From the NCBI GenBank assembly GCA_030737835.1, contig CM060848.1, forward strand, positions 14,511,254 to 14,575,253: 64,000 nt of DNA, written 5' to 3'. The position numbers and the translations under genes are program-made. Below, piece by piece: positions 11,501 through 24,068 of the stretch; position 1 is the stretch's first letter, and each line of letters opens with the position of its first letter. The stretch comes from Acorus gramineus. Lineage: Eukaryota > Streptophyta > Magnoliopsida > Acorales > Acoraceae. The notes under the pieces were generated by a model. That model saw nothing but the letters and a program-made list of their open reading frames with translations, was not told the DNA's origin and did not search any database.

Positions 11501-14500
11501 GCTTTATTCATGCGAGAAATATAAGTTGTACGAGTATGTTTAGAAAGCTCACACACAGCACATTGAAATTTATGAGTCTTACATGAAGAGCGAAAAGTAG
11601 GAAATAAAGAACATAGATGCTGAAAATTGGCATGTCCTAAACGAGCATGCCATAAATCTAGAGATTGCAGAAAAAAACTATGCGAATGATCGGTGGACAA
11701 AATGGAAGCATGGGCCGTGGTGGGTGGTTCTCCGAAGACGTAAAGGCCATCTCTCTCATACCCCTTGCCAAAAATCCTCCGTGTACTCAGGTCCTGAAAA
11801 ACGCAATGATCAGGGTAAAAAGTCACTGAACAGTTCAAAGCCTTAGTCAATTGGCTAACAGAAAGAAGGTTAAGAGCAAGATTGGGAACATGTAACACAG
11901 AGTGTAATGATAAAGAGGAAGATAAAGGAACGGTACCCTTACTGATGACAGGTGTAAGTGAGCCATCAGCAAGACGTACCTCTCTGTGTATAGAAGGTGA
12001 TGTCAAGGGAACAAACAATCGAGACTCACCAGACATGTGTTCTGTAGCGCCTGAATCAATGACCCAAGTAGGAGACCCTGATTGGTTAACATGGTAGGCG
12101 GAGGGGATACCTGAGGTAGAGGAAGAAGCAGCAGAGGATGCTGGACCAACATGAGAGACATGAGAGGCAAGGCTCCCGAACCATGGCATCAATATGGTTC
12201 TGAATAGTACGCATATCAAAGGACCCAGATGGAGTAGTGAGGGCATCACCCGGAACCGAGGCATCAGCAACAGCAGCACGAGGGGCAGACGAAGGAGCTC
12301 CAACATTGTGAGATCGCATCAAGTGTGGGTACAGAAGAAAGCATCTAACTTTTTCATGCCCTGTTTTTCCACAGTGGCCACAAGTCACAATATTGTTGCG
12401 TCCACGACTGCGACCGCGACCACTATCCCCGTGGCCGCGAGAGTCATATCCAGAAGTGGCCGCCAATGCCATCTGATCACCGAGGGTTCCAGTGGTCGCT
12501 GAGGAAGAGATCTGACGGCGATGCTCATCACCCTCAATAATAGCAAATGCCTCGAATAGAGAAGGAAGTGGTGTGGTATTCAAGATCTGAACACGAAGAG
12601 ATTCGAACTCTGATCGAAGGCCCATAAGAAACGCATATGTCTGTTGGCGTTGTAGTCGGCCAACCACAATCGTGGCAGCCTCCTTAGGCAACTCTGAAAG
12701 AGGCTCATAATGGGCAAGTTCCTCTCAACGAGCCTGAAGAAATCCAAAATAATTGGTAACAGATTGGGTACCTTGGGTGGCCTGGGCAATATCCTTGTAC
12801 AACTCATAGATCCGTGAGTCATTCCTGGCATGACCATAGGTCTTCTTCAACGCAGCCCATAGAGAGTCGACCGTATCATGAACATATTATAGATACAGGT
12901 CTCCATGGAGTTGTAGAGCTAACCTAGAACCGTACAGTTGTTGATCTCCCACTGATTGAAGGTTGCATCAGTTTCTGCCGGCTTTTTAATGGTGCCAAGA
13001 AGAAGGCCTAACATGCCTTGACTACCCAAATATAATCGAACGGAACGTGACCAGGATGGATATTTTCGTCCATCAAGAAGCACATTGGTAATCTGTTAAG
13101 CATGAGAGTTATGCCCTAATGGAATGATGGTGTCCTTGATCTCCCCACCTGTAAGTGGCGTGGGGTCCTTCAGCGTTGGATCCATTGCAAACCTCAAATC
13201 TCGACCCGAGAGAGGAAAAGATAATAGTGATCACCACGACCCGTGATGAAAAAAAAAAAATCGTGAAACCCTAGAGTTTCTTTGCGGCTCTGATACCAAG
13301 AAGAAATAAATGGAATAATATTGTATTGAGTAATGGAGGCCGAAAGATCCCTTATATAGTTACAAGATGTACAAACCCTAGAAACAGAAAATGACCAAAA
13401 TACCCATAACAAAAATTTGAGGCCCAACAACATGCCTATATAATGACTTCAATAGTTTTTAGGGATAACTTCTTCATTCCTTTGTGCATTTCATTGAGAT
13501 GAACTTCTTTTATTCTGTTTATGTAGTCTGATACTGACTACTATTTACTATAGTAGTTTGTATTTTCCTGATCATTTTTCTTTTTTCTGATTATTGAGAT
13601 GAATTCAGTGGCTTTTATTTCTGTTTTTGGAGACATCTCATCTTCCCTTTTTGCCTTTTTTTTGTTCTGGAATTAAGGCCTTAATGTCCTACTTTATGCT
13701 TGGTTTTTTTACCACCATTATTTAGTAACATACAGGTGGTGTGCTTCCCCTTTTCTCAATCTACATACATATCCTGACTGCTATTGTATTTTCTCTATGC
13801 TGCAGATTTCAAAAAAGCATCTGCAGAAGAAAAATTAAATTTATTCAATTCTTTACTCAAAAGTTATCAGGAAGAAGTTGATAACATTACCAAGAGAGCT
13901 AAATATGGAGAAAATGCTTTTCTGAATATCTACCAGAAGCTCTATGAAGCACCGGATCCTTATCCTGCTCTTGCATCAAGTGCGGTGAGTAAATCATCTT
14001 CTGTCATGTTTCCATGTCAACATCTCCACGACAGGATTGAATTATCATGTCGTAGGTAGATTAGGCCTTTTGACCAATCTATATTTCCTATGAAAGAAAA
14101 GGATAGTATTGATTGTCCAAAACAAACCAATAGGTGTGTGACTCTTTGGTAGATCACTCTTCTACTGGAGCACTTCTTTTACTTGCTTTTCTTGTATTTC
14201 CCAATTTGGGCACTTATCCCTATTTTGAATAGAAGATGAATGCCTACCATTTATTTCACAAAAAAAAAAAAAAAAAAAAAGATAGGTCTTTCCTCTGATC
14301 CTGCCATGTTCATTAGATACAACCGTCACTATCATGACTTTGTAATTTTTGTTAAAATGGCCAACAGTTGATGATTCTATTCGTGTTGATACTACTCATG
14401 ACAATACAGTATCTTGTTTTTCTATTTATCCTGTTCTTTTTATTACATGGGAACAAGATTGGGTCTGCAAGTCATGTTGAAGTAGCCAACTTATGATTAG

Positions 14501-17500
14501 GGTGTAGTTTACCATGTTACAACACACGACTTTGTGGCATTCATTTACTGTATCCATAGTTTTACCTGATCTGATTTTGTTATATAGGACCAAGATCTGA
14601 AGCTTACGGAATTAGAATCTGATAATCGAAAGATGAAGCTTGAGCTTGACGAGTTCAGAACTGAAGCTGCTCATCTGAAGAACCAGCAAGCTACCATAAG
14701 AAGACTTGAAGAACGCAACCGCCAGTTAGAACAACAGGTCAGTATGATATATACAACGCATTTGTTTGATTACTCCTGTGTTAGTGAGACCTGTCATTGC
14801 TTGTCTCTATATGTTTTCCTGTTCTGTTTTGTTTTACAAGGTTTACTGACTAAAATCAATTGCTAAAAGATCAAAGATCAGCAGATGACCAAGTCCTGGA
14901 CACTGTGAACACGACTTAATAAAAAGCTCCTCATCTTAGTTGACTAATAGACTGACTTGGATATATCCATTGTCATCTTGATAATTCATTATTATCTGTT
15001 GGAAGGCAAATTTTGTACTTTAATACTAGTTTTGAATGAGAAACATGTTAAGATTCACTAAATGATGTGAATATATGATGGATTAAATCAATTACTATTT
15101 TGTAATCGCGTAATGGTTTTGTTTTATTTATTTTAATTTTATCTTTGGAGATCCATATTCTCCGTTATGTTTCCTTCAAACACACACAAAAAATCAAATA
15201 ACTAATATAAAGAGTATTTCACTTTATTGTTTTTCAATAAGATTGAAAAATTGATTGTGTGTGTGCGTGATATATCTGTATAATGTACTTGCATACAAGC
15301 AAAACGTGTTTAGGAAGTATTCAAATTTAACTTTCCATTTCTTTAAATGTTGTATATTTCTTTGTTTTTTTATTGTATTCTTTAGCACTCGTTATCTTTT
15401 CATATATTTATGATAGGGAGTCTGCAATACATTGCAGGAAAATGTTTGCTTTTTCTGTGTATATATTTTAATGATTGTTGAAGTTGTATTTTGGTTTGTT
15501 TTATTTATTACGTTTACATCACTGTAGCATTTTTTCCCTATTGAACCATTTTTTTGGTTATGCAATCTGTATTACTATTTCATTACTTTTTCATGAATTT
15601 AGATGGAGGAGAAAGTAAGAGAAATTGTTGAAATTAAGCAGCGTAGTCTTGCAGAAGAGAACCAGAAAACCCTGGAGCTCCTAAAAGAAAGGTACTTTTT
15701 TCCCACTAACTTTGGAAATTTTTATTATGAAGCGGCATCATATTCATAATTTCTTTCAAAGTGTAAAGGTTAAGGACTTGAGTTCTTTCATGCAAATATC
15801 TTATAATGGTCACACTGGCTGCGCGAGGGGGTGGAAGTGGGGTTGGGTTTGAAGTGCAACATTAATACTACATGCAATTCATTTATGTAGTCTTCCTTCT
15901 GGTAAACATTTGCAATATTATGGGCATAATTGCACTTTGCTTATTTTATAATGTCATGGGGCCAGGGAGCGGTCATTACAGGATCAATTGCGACAAGCAA
16001 AAGAGAGTGTGTCAAATATTCAGAAATTACATGAATCTGCCCAGAGTCAGCTCTTTGAATTTCGTGCTCAGTCAGGTAAACATTGGCAAAATATTATTTT
16101 TTTAGTTTATTCTTGTCAAATCATCAAAAAGAAGTTTATTCATGTCATATGAGACATTGTGTGCTTTATTCATCAATTTTCTTGATGAACTCTGGGATTC
16201 ACTTGTGTGTCTATCTCATGCTTTTCTATATAATACACTATTTCAGAGGAAGAAAGAGCTGCAAAACAATCTGAGGTCAATCTTCTTATGGATGAGGTTG
16301 AAAGAGCTCAAACGCGTCTGCTCAGTCTTGAGAGGGAAAAGGTGCTTCTGCGGATTCATAATCTAAATCAAATAATATATTATTATTCTGTTCTCTTTTG
16401 AATGATGTGTCTGCTGCATCTTATTTATTAGCTGAATATTTCACTTCTCTTTGACAAATTATCCATGGTTTTCTAGAGGTAAAATCTGTGGAAGATGTGG
16501 TGCAATCTTGGATTAGATGACCTGGTCACTTATTGTTATCACCTTACCTTATTTTATGTCTCAATTTGGTAGTGTGCTTATAAAGTTACATTTTCTCTGT
16601 ATCTATTATAGGCCAACCTTTCATGATGAAATAGATCTATTTTATCATGGTGGAGCAAATTCATATCAGATGGCTATGTACTTTGGGGCCACTTGTGAGG
16701 ATATTAGCTTATGCTTAAAACATCAAAATACCGTTTTCTTTAACTAGTAGATTTGTTAATGATAGCTGATGCATATTTATGCACATTCCTTGGCGCATAC
16801 AATTCTCTTAAAAAATTTGTTTGTGATAATTAAATTGACCATTTCCGCTCTATGCTGAATCTCAATGTAGGGGCTTTCTGTGCTTGTAGGAAATGATATT
16901 AGCTTATATTTTAAGAAGACAAAAATCTTGATATGTTCTTCCTTGTTATGCATATTTTATGTGGATGATAGCATGCATATTTTCACACAGGTTTCTCTAT
17001 TTTGTAATTTTCTTTTAAATGTGCCTTTGATGATGAAGCATTCCCCGTGTACTGATTACTGAATGTTAATGCAGGGGCTTCTGCGCTCTCAGCTGCAATC
17101 AACAAATGAAGATAATGAAAATAAGGAAAGGTAAGATGCTCCACTGTACTGTGATCATACTTCTATGCAAGGAACACTCTGCACAATTACTGTGGTCTCT
17201 TGGTGTTCTTTTTGGAATTAGATAAATAAATTTATTTTAATGATGCAGTAATTATGTGGATACAAGTGGCATCCTTGAGAATTCCTTGATTGCGAAGGAG
17301 AAGATGATCTCGGAGTTGAACATGGAGCTCCGTAATATGGAAACTGCTATATCAAATGAGCGGGAGCAACACATGAGTGAAATAAAAAAACTCAATGCAT
17401 TAATCAACGAAAAGGTTTCACAAATTTCTTCCTTCACTTCTAGTTCAGTGATAATCTACAACCTTTTTTTATATATGAATATTATATCTTTACTTTCTCA

Positions 17501-20500
17501 CCATACCTTATCAACTTGTTTCCCTAATGTTACTTCTTTAATGGTTTAATGCGCTGACATTATTTGGGACGAGGTTGTTTAACCTAGAATAATGGTGGTT
17601 TAAAACATTCATAGAGGCACGCGATTTGGACCTCATATTTTTCTGATAGAGTATGTTTTTTTTTATGAAACAGTAGGCAATCTCCATTATTTTATTAATA
17701 TAAGAGAGAGAGAGCCCAAAACGGGAGAAAGCAATAACAATAAGAAAACAAAAAACAGGACCCGAGTAGAGGACTCTACTAAGGGAGCAAAAGACCACTA
17801 GCTGACTAATCCTGGATCAGGAGTCGCCCATCTTTGTTGAAGATCAAAGAACCTCCTACGCAGGACCTCTCCCAATACTGAATGCACCTAACAACCGGCT
17901 CCCAAATGTTCTCTACATATGGAGAGCTTACCTTGAATAAGGAATGATTCCTGACTAACCATACAAATCAAACCATGATAATGACAGAAGACAGAGAGAT
18001 CTTAGCCTGATAGAAAATATGTTGAAATGATATTGCATCATACAATAACCCAGACCTAGGAGAACTTTATGTAATAGTTCCCTGAATTCAGAAGTTAATG
18101 CATGAAATTGAAATTTTAAAATACCATGATGTTACTTATTTGTGTCTTAATTATTTGTTTCTTTTCTTTATCCCAAACCACACGGAAACTTTTTTTTTAA
18201 GCTATGTTTGGAAACGAGTTTGAAAAAGAGTATTTTACTTGAAGCAGTTTTTGAAAATAACTTTATAGGAAGCATCCTTATATTAGATTCCTGAAAAGTT
18301 GTTTTTAATAACTAAAAGCTGTTTTTCGTTTTCTCCACAAGCTGGGATTGCTGGGGGCATTTGAGTGAGTTTGGATAGAGAATGATTCTTGCTAAAGCAG
18401 AATTTAACAATGGCCCCCAAACATGTTTCCAAACTTCTATATTTTAATATCCATTTACATTTTTTGGGCCTTTAAGGTTTACTTCATGGGGTGCAAGAAT
18501 CTTAGAGTGATTAGAAGATGGAACCACCAAAGTCTGTTTAGTTGATTGCCAAGAGATAGCTCTATTGCCACTTGTGAACACATAACATGTTTGTGAGTGA
18601 GCCTTGTGAAGATCTGAAAGATATTTTAAATCTGCATGTCCTTTCAATTGGGGACCATTAGTGAAATTTCTTTGATTAGAATAAGCTTATATCTATTGTT
18701 CACAAAAATAACGAAAAATGTGTTTTACATCATTCTAATGTCTTTGAGTTGGTGCAGAGTTAAATCTGACCAACAAATTAATTGGAAAATGTAATGCCAA
18801 GTCCAGTGTATTGGGCCAAATATATAATATTGCACTTAGATAAGGTACTTCAGGAATTAGGACCAAAAAACATTTCGTTATCTGCCTTTGGACTTTAAGG
18901 GTCCTTTAGGTCAAGTGATTTGACCATCATGAGAGTATTTAGTGGATGACATTTGTCCGTATCAAACGAAAGTAAAAAAGCTATACAATTCGCTCTCTCC
19001 TCAATTTCTTGTCACCTTTTCATAAATCCATGTCCTGGAGGAAAATATTTTAATCACTCTTCATTCTGTTTTTGTACAAAAAGGGATATATGAAACATCG
19101 CATGTATTGTTTTTATTGTTCAATACTATGTGAATATCATACGAATCAGATGATATCAGTGTTGTTTGTTTTTTTTTTTTTTTTTGAAGAAGGATATTAA
19201 TAGGTATATGCATTTGCATCGGACGAATACATGCTTACATAAATCCAATATTAGTATTATATTGTATTTTAACATAGATGTATATTGAACATCATCATAG
19301 ACCTTATCAAGAACATGAAGATTTTCTTGTCTCCATGGTACGCGAAGCTTTTTTAGGCATCATTTTGATTACCACCTTAGAAATATCCTCAGTGCTTTAT
19401 GGATTTATTTTTAATTTAGTTTTGGATGGTAATGCTGACATGTCCCTTGCTCATTTATCATTCTTTTATTTGGATTGACATCTCAATCGAATTTCTGAAA
19501 TTTCAACTCTAGATTTGGTAGAAAGTTATCTAAAAGAATTGAATTTTGGAGACTTCTCTAACATTCACACATCTCTTGTCACAGGAAACACTAATTCAAA
19601 GAAGCACCTATACAATATATCATGTGGATTATTAAAAATAATGTGTTAGTCTGCATTGTATCATTTGTTGATATTCTTCATTGATTTTTACTCATAATTA
19701 TGATTTTCCTTTTTTTCACTTCATAATTCATAGGATACTGTGCTTGAGGGAATCAAGAAAGAGCTCCACGAGAGACCAAGTGCAAAATTGGTAGATGACC
19801 TGCGTAAAAAAGTCAAAATCTTGCAGGTAATTCCTATGAATTTATACTCTCGTACATAGATAGGGTCTCTGGAAATTGCTCGCTTCTCTGGGTCTGCTTT
19901 ATGGTTTGCAGTATAAGTCTGTATTGCTTACAAAAAGGGTACTTTATGGGTGTGTGTCTTCTCTTTATTTAATTATATATTTATTTTATTTTTTTGGTTG
20001 GGGGGGGGGGGTGTTTGTCGTGGAGGTTCAGGAAGAATTACGTGTATGACGCCATATAAATGAATGTTTCATCTAACATGCACATTCAGATTTTTTCTGT
20101 CAGATTTTTATGTGCTATTTTATGAATGTTATAATGTGTCATTTTTTTAGGCTGTTGGTTATAATTCAATTGAGTCTGAAGATTGGGAATTAGCTACCAG
20201 TGGGGAGGAAATGAGCAAATTGGAATCACTTCTGCTTGACAAAAATCGGAAAATGGAGCACGAGCTCACACAATTGAAGGTAACTGATGTGCTTGTGATA
20301 TATGAAATACAGTTATTTTATATCTGTTCTTTCAGGAAAAAGTTGAATAACAGAATGGTAAACTACAAAGAGTTTTACAACATGCTACTGCATAAAAATA
20401 AAGCCACGACGTCCTTTAATGTTAATCATAATTTACATGTAGATGAAACTATCCGAAAAGGCTGGTCTCTTAGAGGCATCCGAAGACAAGGCTGCTGAAC

Positions 20501-23500
20501 TGAATGAGAAGGTGAACGAGCAACAAAAGTTAATTGCAAAGCTTGAAGACGATATATTGAAGGTTTTCCCCCATCCATGAGCATTATTGATTTGAAAGCA
20601 TTTTTTGTGATTGTCTCTTTCTCTTCATCTCAGTTCTCAGTAAAACTTTGTGTTTATCTATTGTAGGGTTACAACGCTGTAGATAGGCGAGGTGCTCTGT
20701 TCAATGACTGGGATCTTCAGGAAACAGGGATTTCTGAAGCGTCTGAGGTATTGCATGTCTGGATTAAGATATGTTTCCCGTAGTCTTAACATTTTATATA
20801 ATTACCAATCAAGAAAAAAAAATTTATATAATTACTCATAACTAACTGTTATCAGTAAAAAAATTTAAAGATTTTGTAGAGTTCCTTGATCAGAAATTCT
20901 ATTATGAGAATTTCTTTTTTCTTAAAAACATTGATGGACTTCTCATTGTTCATATTAGGATGCATTTCCTTAAGAAGGCCCAAAATATGTATCCTGACCA
21001 ATTTCCCACCATATTCCTATTCTTGTGAAGTCTACTTTGGAGTTGAGGGGACATTCTGATTTCTGACCTTTTTCTTATGACATTGTTGCCCATCATGCTA
21101 GGATAGTATCTAGAATTGGAGGATTTCTTTCTTTAGGTTTCTTCACACATTGATGTGCACGAGGGAATGGATTTCTTGGTGGGAAGAATGAGTGGTTGTG
21201 TATTTGGGATTTGAATGAATCAGACATTAATCTCAGATATTAGAATTGCTTGCCAAGTTAAGGTAATGATGCTTTCTATAAATAGTTTTAAGCATCGAAA
21301 ATGCTTCCAAAGAGATGTTGGCCTCTCCTTTACTTTTTTCTTCTGCTCAAGTCTCAGTCTCTATGTTGGCCTATTGGACTTGTGAACAGCTGCATTGAAA
21401 CATTCGTGTTGGTTTTCTGATGCATTGTTTTGTAATTATTTATTACTTAGTCGTTTTAAATAAGTTATGTATGTCATCACTAAATTTTCTCTATCAATAT
21501 AGAACGTAGATCAGAAACAAGGTTCATCTGACCAAGACCAAAGTTCTATGCTCAAAGTGATCTGCAATCAACGGGATCGGTTCCGAGCACGCTTACGAGA
21601 AACAGAGGAGGTAGATGATCAATAATTTTGACTGTTTAAAGCATTCATGTTCCTTTTTGGTAAATTATTTTCCCTTGTTGTATGAAATGTTAAATATGTT
21701 TTGAGGAATATGTTCTTTGTATTTACAGGAAGTGAGACAATTGAAGGAAAAGATAGGTGTGTTAACTGTAGAACTGGAAAAACTGAGAGCCGACAATGTA
21801 AAGCTCTATGGAAAGATTCGTTATGTCCAAGATTACAATCATGAAAAACTAATCTCTAGAGGACCAAAAAAGGTGCTTTATTAATTTTTTTCACTCAATA
21901 GTGCATGTCCTTCTAGTATCATCTCAGGTTTGTTTTATAACTGTAAATCAAATTCAGCATGCAGAAGATCTTGAAAGTGGTTTCAGTTCAGACGTTGAAT
22001 CTAAGTACAAGAAGATGTATGAAGAGGACATAAATCCTTTTGCTGCTTTTTCAAAAAAGGTATGTCTTCCTTTTCTTTTGTGGAAAAAGAGTGGCATGCT
22101 CTTCTGATTTCATTAATTTAGTAAGCATCCAAAAGAGGAGAAAATTTTCTTTTCAGAACTTGTTTGGCTTTCTTGTTATTTCAACATTTTTTTATAAGGT
22201 TATTGGGTTGATCAAAACCAGATTATATATGGATGAAAATTTTCATCATCTGATATGTACTCAAGAATTTGTAGTGACATGCAAAAGAAAGTATTTCTAT
22301 TCTATAGTTTCCATAATCAATCTACCTCTGATGCATCTTTTTAGAATGTGTTATATTGTTTTGGTGTCAATCAGCCAGTATCACCTCGATTAGGGAGTGA
22401 AGGACATCCCGTTTAAGTAATATGTAATTCAAGTTTTACCTATAATATGATTCTTACTTCATTGTACAAGGAAATTTTCCTATTTGAGCATTGATATTTT
22501 AAATTTGTATCTGATGATTTCTGGAATGTTTTCGGTGAAGTTGTCTCAGTCATTCACCTTTTCTTCATAACTATCATTTAGGTTTTTTGCTGGGAAAATA
22601 GCTTGGTCAATTTGAAATGAATAATAAAAATTTCTTATATACAAGTGCTTTAACTAAGAAAGAAAGAAAAAAATATCACTTTGCTGCATGAAATCATTGA
22701 TTTTTATGGTTTGTAGTTCATGATTCCTGCCACTATACTTTGTTTCTCAAATGCGTAATATCTTTATCATTAATGGTGAACATGGTGCTTTTATCAAACT
22801 TCTTTAAATTGTATCAGGAACGGGATCAAAGGTATAAAGATCTTGGAATTAGAGATAAAATCACATTGAACAGTGGTCGCTTCATCCTTGGGAACAAGTA
22901 TGTTTTTTTACTTTTTTTATGACATGTTAGACAGTGTGACCACTTTACTTTTTTCGTCGTAGAATCTCTTTAAAGTTGCTAATGTTGACAGATTATGATG
23001 TATTAATGCCCTTCAAATAATATTTTGCAATATATGGTGATGTCATAGACGAATGTGTCTGCAAAGTGTAATAGAATGACAGGTTTCTTGCATAGCTACT
23101 TCGATGCAGGAAAAATACAGAACATAATTGAATGATTTTCAAAGTATCGCAGGTGATTAGGTTTACTAAATGGTAGGATCATTTGGTTCTAAGGGATTGG
23201 ATGATCTTATGGTAAATCAATGAATGCACCTGACCAAATTATTTTAAATGGTAAAGGAAAAAGAGGAAGGGAGACCAAATAAAAACTGGATTGATGTGGT
23301 TAGTATGTGAACAACAATAAACATGATTTGGATATGAATATGACCCTGTATGTAGAGAGTTTTCTCTACATACAAGGTCATATGATATTTTTAATGCTCT
23401 GTTGAGATAACATAAATTATCAAGAATGTTGCTTATATTTTTCAATTATGATTCGTATGCCTATATTCTTTATACTGTTACCATTTTGCATTTCTAATCA

Positions 23501-24068
23501 CAGATAATATTTTAATTTTCAAACATTATGGTGGCAGGCCTTCTCCCAACCTTCAATGCATTCTTGGTATATTTTTTTTCTTCTTTTTTCCCAACAGCTG
23601 GTTTCCTAGCTTCACCAACCCTGCATCTTGAAAATAACTTGACCATGCATAGTTGGACTGTTCATGCATAATATAAGGAGACAACTTGTATTATATGTTG
23701 AGTTTCCATGAGTTCCGAGTTTTAATTCTTCTATTATCTGGTTAGCTGCCTAGACTTCTGCAATGCAGGGTGTATTAAACACTGGTTACTCAACTATCTT
23801 TTCCCTCTGACTGTAGGTGCGCCCGGACTTTTATATTCTTCTACTCCATAGGCCTGCATTGCCTGGTCTTCACATGTCTGTACAAGATGTCCGCGTTAAG
23901 CTACCTCAGGTACATAGCATCTTGGCTTTTGTTTCTGTTCAATCAATTTGATTCAATCTAAAGTTTCTTTGATTTGATATATACATTTCCATTATGGGCA
24001 GCACCACGAATGGCCACGAGGAAACCCTCATGAAAGTGGGAAACTTAACAATACCTCGTTCGATTTGA
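5539..24068 (+). CDS. CASP: CASP, Golgi-localised coiled-coil protein (CDP/CUX alternatively spliced product homologue)
   Basis: Golgin of the Golgi membrane, thought to tether or organise vesicle traffic. Nineteen exons: 5539-5608, 8328-8438, 13806-13984, 14588-14737, 15603-15691, 15966-16075, 16247-16341, 17075-17130, 17249-17414, 19734-19826, 20151-20279, 20443-20562, 20667-20747, 21503-21610, 21729-21872, 21958-22059, 22818-22897, 23817-23909, 24002-24068. The joined frame gives 680 residues, close to Arabidopsis CASP (about 690), and I recognise it along its length: AENQEISQKNRRKLAEST, YGENAFLNIYQKLYEAPDP, ATIRRLEERNRQLEQQ, ERPSAKLVDDLRKKVKILQ, VGYNSIESEDW, QRDRFRARLRETEE, YGKIRYVQDYNHEK. 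Most is coiled coil; exon 18 supplies the C-terminal membrane anchor (TFIFFYSIGLHCLVFTCLY) with the Tyr and His known as conserved in CASP anchors. Intron 2 uses a GC donor; the other introns are GT-AG. The start was chosen because MEASQSEKGSSASPISVV resembles the family's serine-rich N-terminus. Confidence 0.95.
5609..8327. other. CASP intron 1 (2.7 kb)
   Basis: GT-AG intron. Besides the antisense LINE remnant at about 7000-7700 it holds short pyrimidine-rich and AT-rich stretches with open frames (for example near 6450-6785) that show no recognisable protein and are not read as genes. Confidence 0.6.
7000..7700 (-). mobile_element. LINE remnant (C-terminal zinc-binding region of ORF2), antisense in CASP intron 1
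   Basis: On the minus strand around 7455-7310 the translation contains CEICRLDEER, a stop, then DHLLYSCPHSTRIWNMV. This is the Cys-x2-Cys ... His-x4-Cys pattern of the zinc-binding domain that follows the reverse transcriptase in plant L1-like LINEs. Stops interrupt it and both ends are vague. It resembles the better preserved fragment at 43400-44090. The limits are estimates. Confidence 0.6.
8439..8440 (+). other. Non-canonical GC splice donor of CASP intron 2
   Basis: Exon 2 ends ACT CGA G and the intron begins GCATGT; exon 3 begins ATTTCAAAAAAG after a TGCAG acceptor. Joining here gives ...AESTR-DFKKAS..., matching the conserved CASP sequence with no gain or loss. A nearby GT within AAAGTACT would remove conserved residues. 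The exonic CGAG before the donor gives the strong upstream AG that GC donors need. Confidence 0.85.
8738..8742. repeat. Target-site duplication of the Copia element, left copy
   Basis: GTTTT directly precedes the left LTR and is repeated at 13455-13459 directly after the right LTR. A 5 bp duplication is normal for LTR elements. Confidence 0.85.
8743..8898 (-). repeat. Copia 3' LTR (left copy)
   Basis: 156 bp. On the element's strand it starts TATTGGAGTC and ends TTTCTTCT. It contains a TATATAAGGGATC promoter-like stretch. The right copy has the same length and differs at seven positions. Confidence 0.93.
13299..13454 (-). repeat. Copia 5' LTR (right copy)
   Basis: 156 bp, followed on the element's strand by the tRNA primer-binding site TGGTATCAGAGC with no gap. 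The target duplication GTTTT lies at 13455-13459. Confidence 0.93.
14738..15602. other. CASP intron 4
   Basis: GT-AG intron of 865 bases, AT-rich, with no recognisable element or coding potential. Most of the remaining CASP introns between 15.7 and 24.0 kb are likewise plain; the exception is intron 9 (17415-19733). Confidence 0.6.
17640..18010 (-). mobile_element. LINE 3' end, antisense in CASP intron 9
   Basis: Minus-strand translation from about 17980 to 17806 reads FVWLVRNHSLFKVSSPYVEN, then IWEPVVRCIQYWERSCVGGS, ending LLIQD and a stop. This matches the W-x-x-R-N-x-x-x-F ... IW pattern at the C-terminus of plant L1-like ORF2. An AT-rich 3' trailer and a T-run at about 17655 (the poly-A end on the element's strand) follow. 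One in-frame stop is visible upstream, so it is a dead, 5'-truncated copy. Confidence 0.65.
18203..18436. repeat. MITE-like repeat with inverted ends, CASP intron 9
   Basis: The ends ATGTTTGGAAAC and GTTTCCAAACTT are inverted relative to each other and enclose about 230 bp of non-coding DNA. No exact target duplication was fixed. It lies between a LINE tail and a Copia scrap. Confidence 0.45.
18444..18660 (-). mobile_element. Copia RNase H fragment (fossil) in CASP intron 9
   Basis: A short minus-strand stretch resembling the RNase H region of Copia polyproteins: segments like ADLKYLSDLHKAHSQTCYVF and ISWQSTKQTLVVPSSNHSKI. No LTRs or other domains were found around it. It is a broken scrap of about 200 bp, from a lineage different from the element in intron 2. 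Confidence 0.7.
18661..19733. other. Rest of CASP intron 9
   Basis: AT-rich intron sequence with a T-run at about 19168-19185, which could be the poly-A end of a minus-strand retro-copy that I cannot identify. No coding potential was recognised. Confidence 0.4.

Larger units (their letters stand above)
8743..13454 (-). mobile_element. Ty1/Copia LTR retrotransposon (fossil) in CASP intron 2
   Basis: A 4.7 kb minus-strand element with two 156 bp LTRs (8743-8898 and 13299-13454), a GTTTT target duplication, a primer-binding site reading TGGTATCAGAGC (initiator Met-tRNA) directly next to the right LTR, and a purine-rich tract (GAGAGGGAG) next to the left one. Internal parts in minus order: gag with a CCHC zinc knuckle near 12.35 kb, protease (DSGA) near 12.05 kb, integrase about 11.9-10.9 kb, reverse transcriptase about 10.3-9.7 kb with YVDD near 9.83 kb, RNase H about 9.4-9.0 kb. 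That order defines Copia. The coding region is broken, with a handful of breaks. The LTRs differ at 7 of 156 positions (about 4.5%), which suggests an insertion of one to several million years depending on the substitution rate. LTR ends are TA...CT on the coding strand, not the usual TG...CA. Confidence 0.95.
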
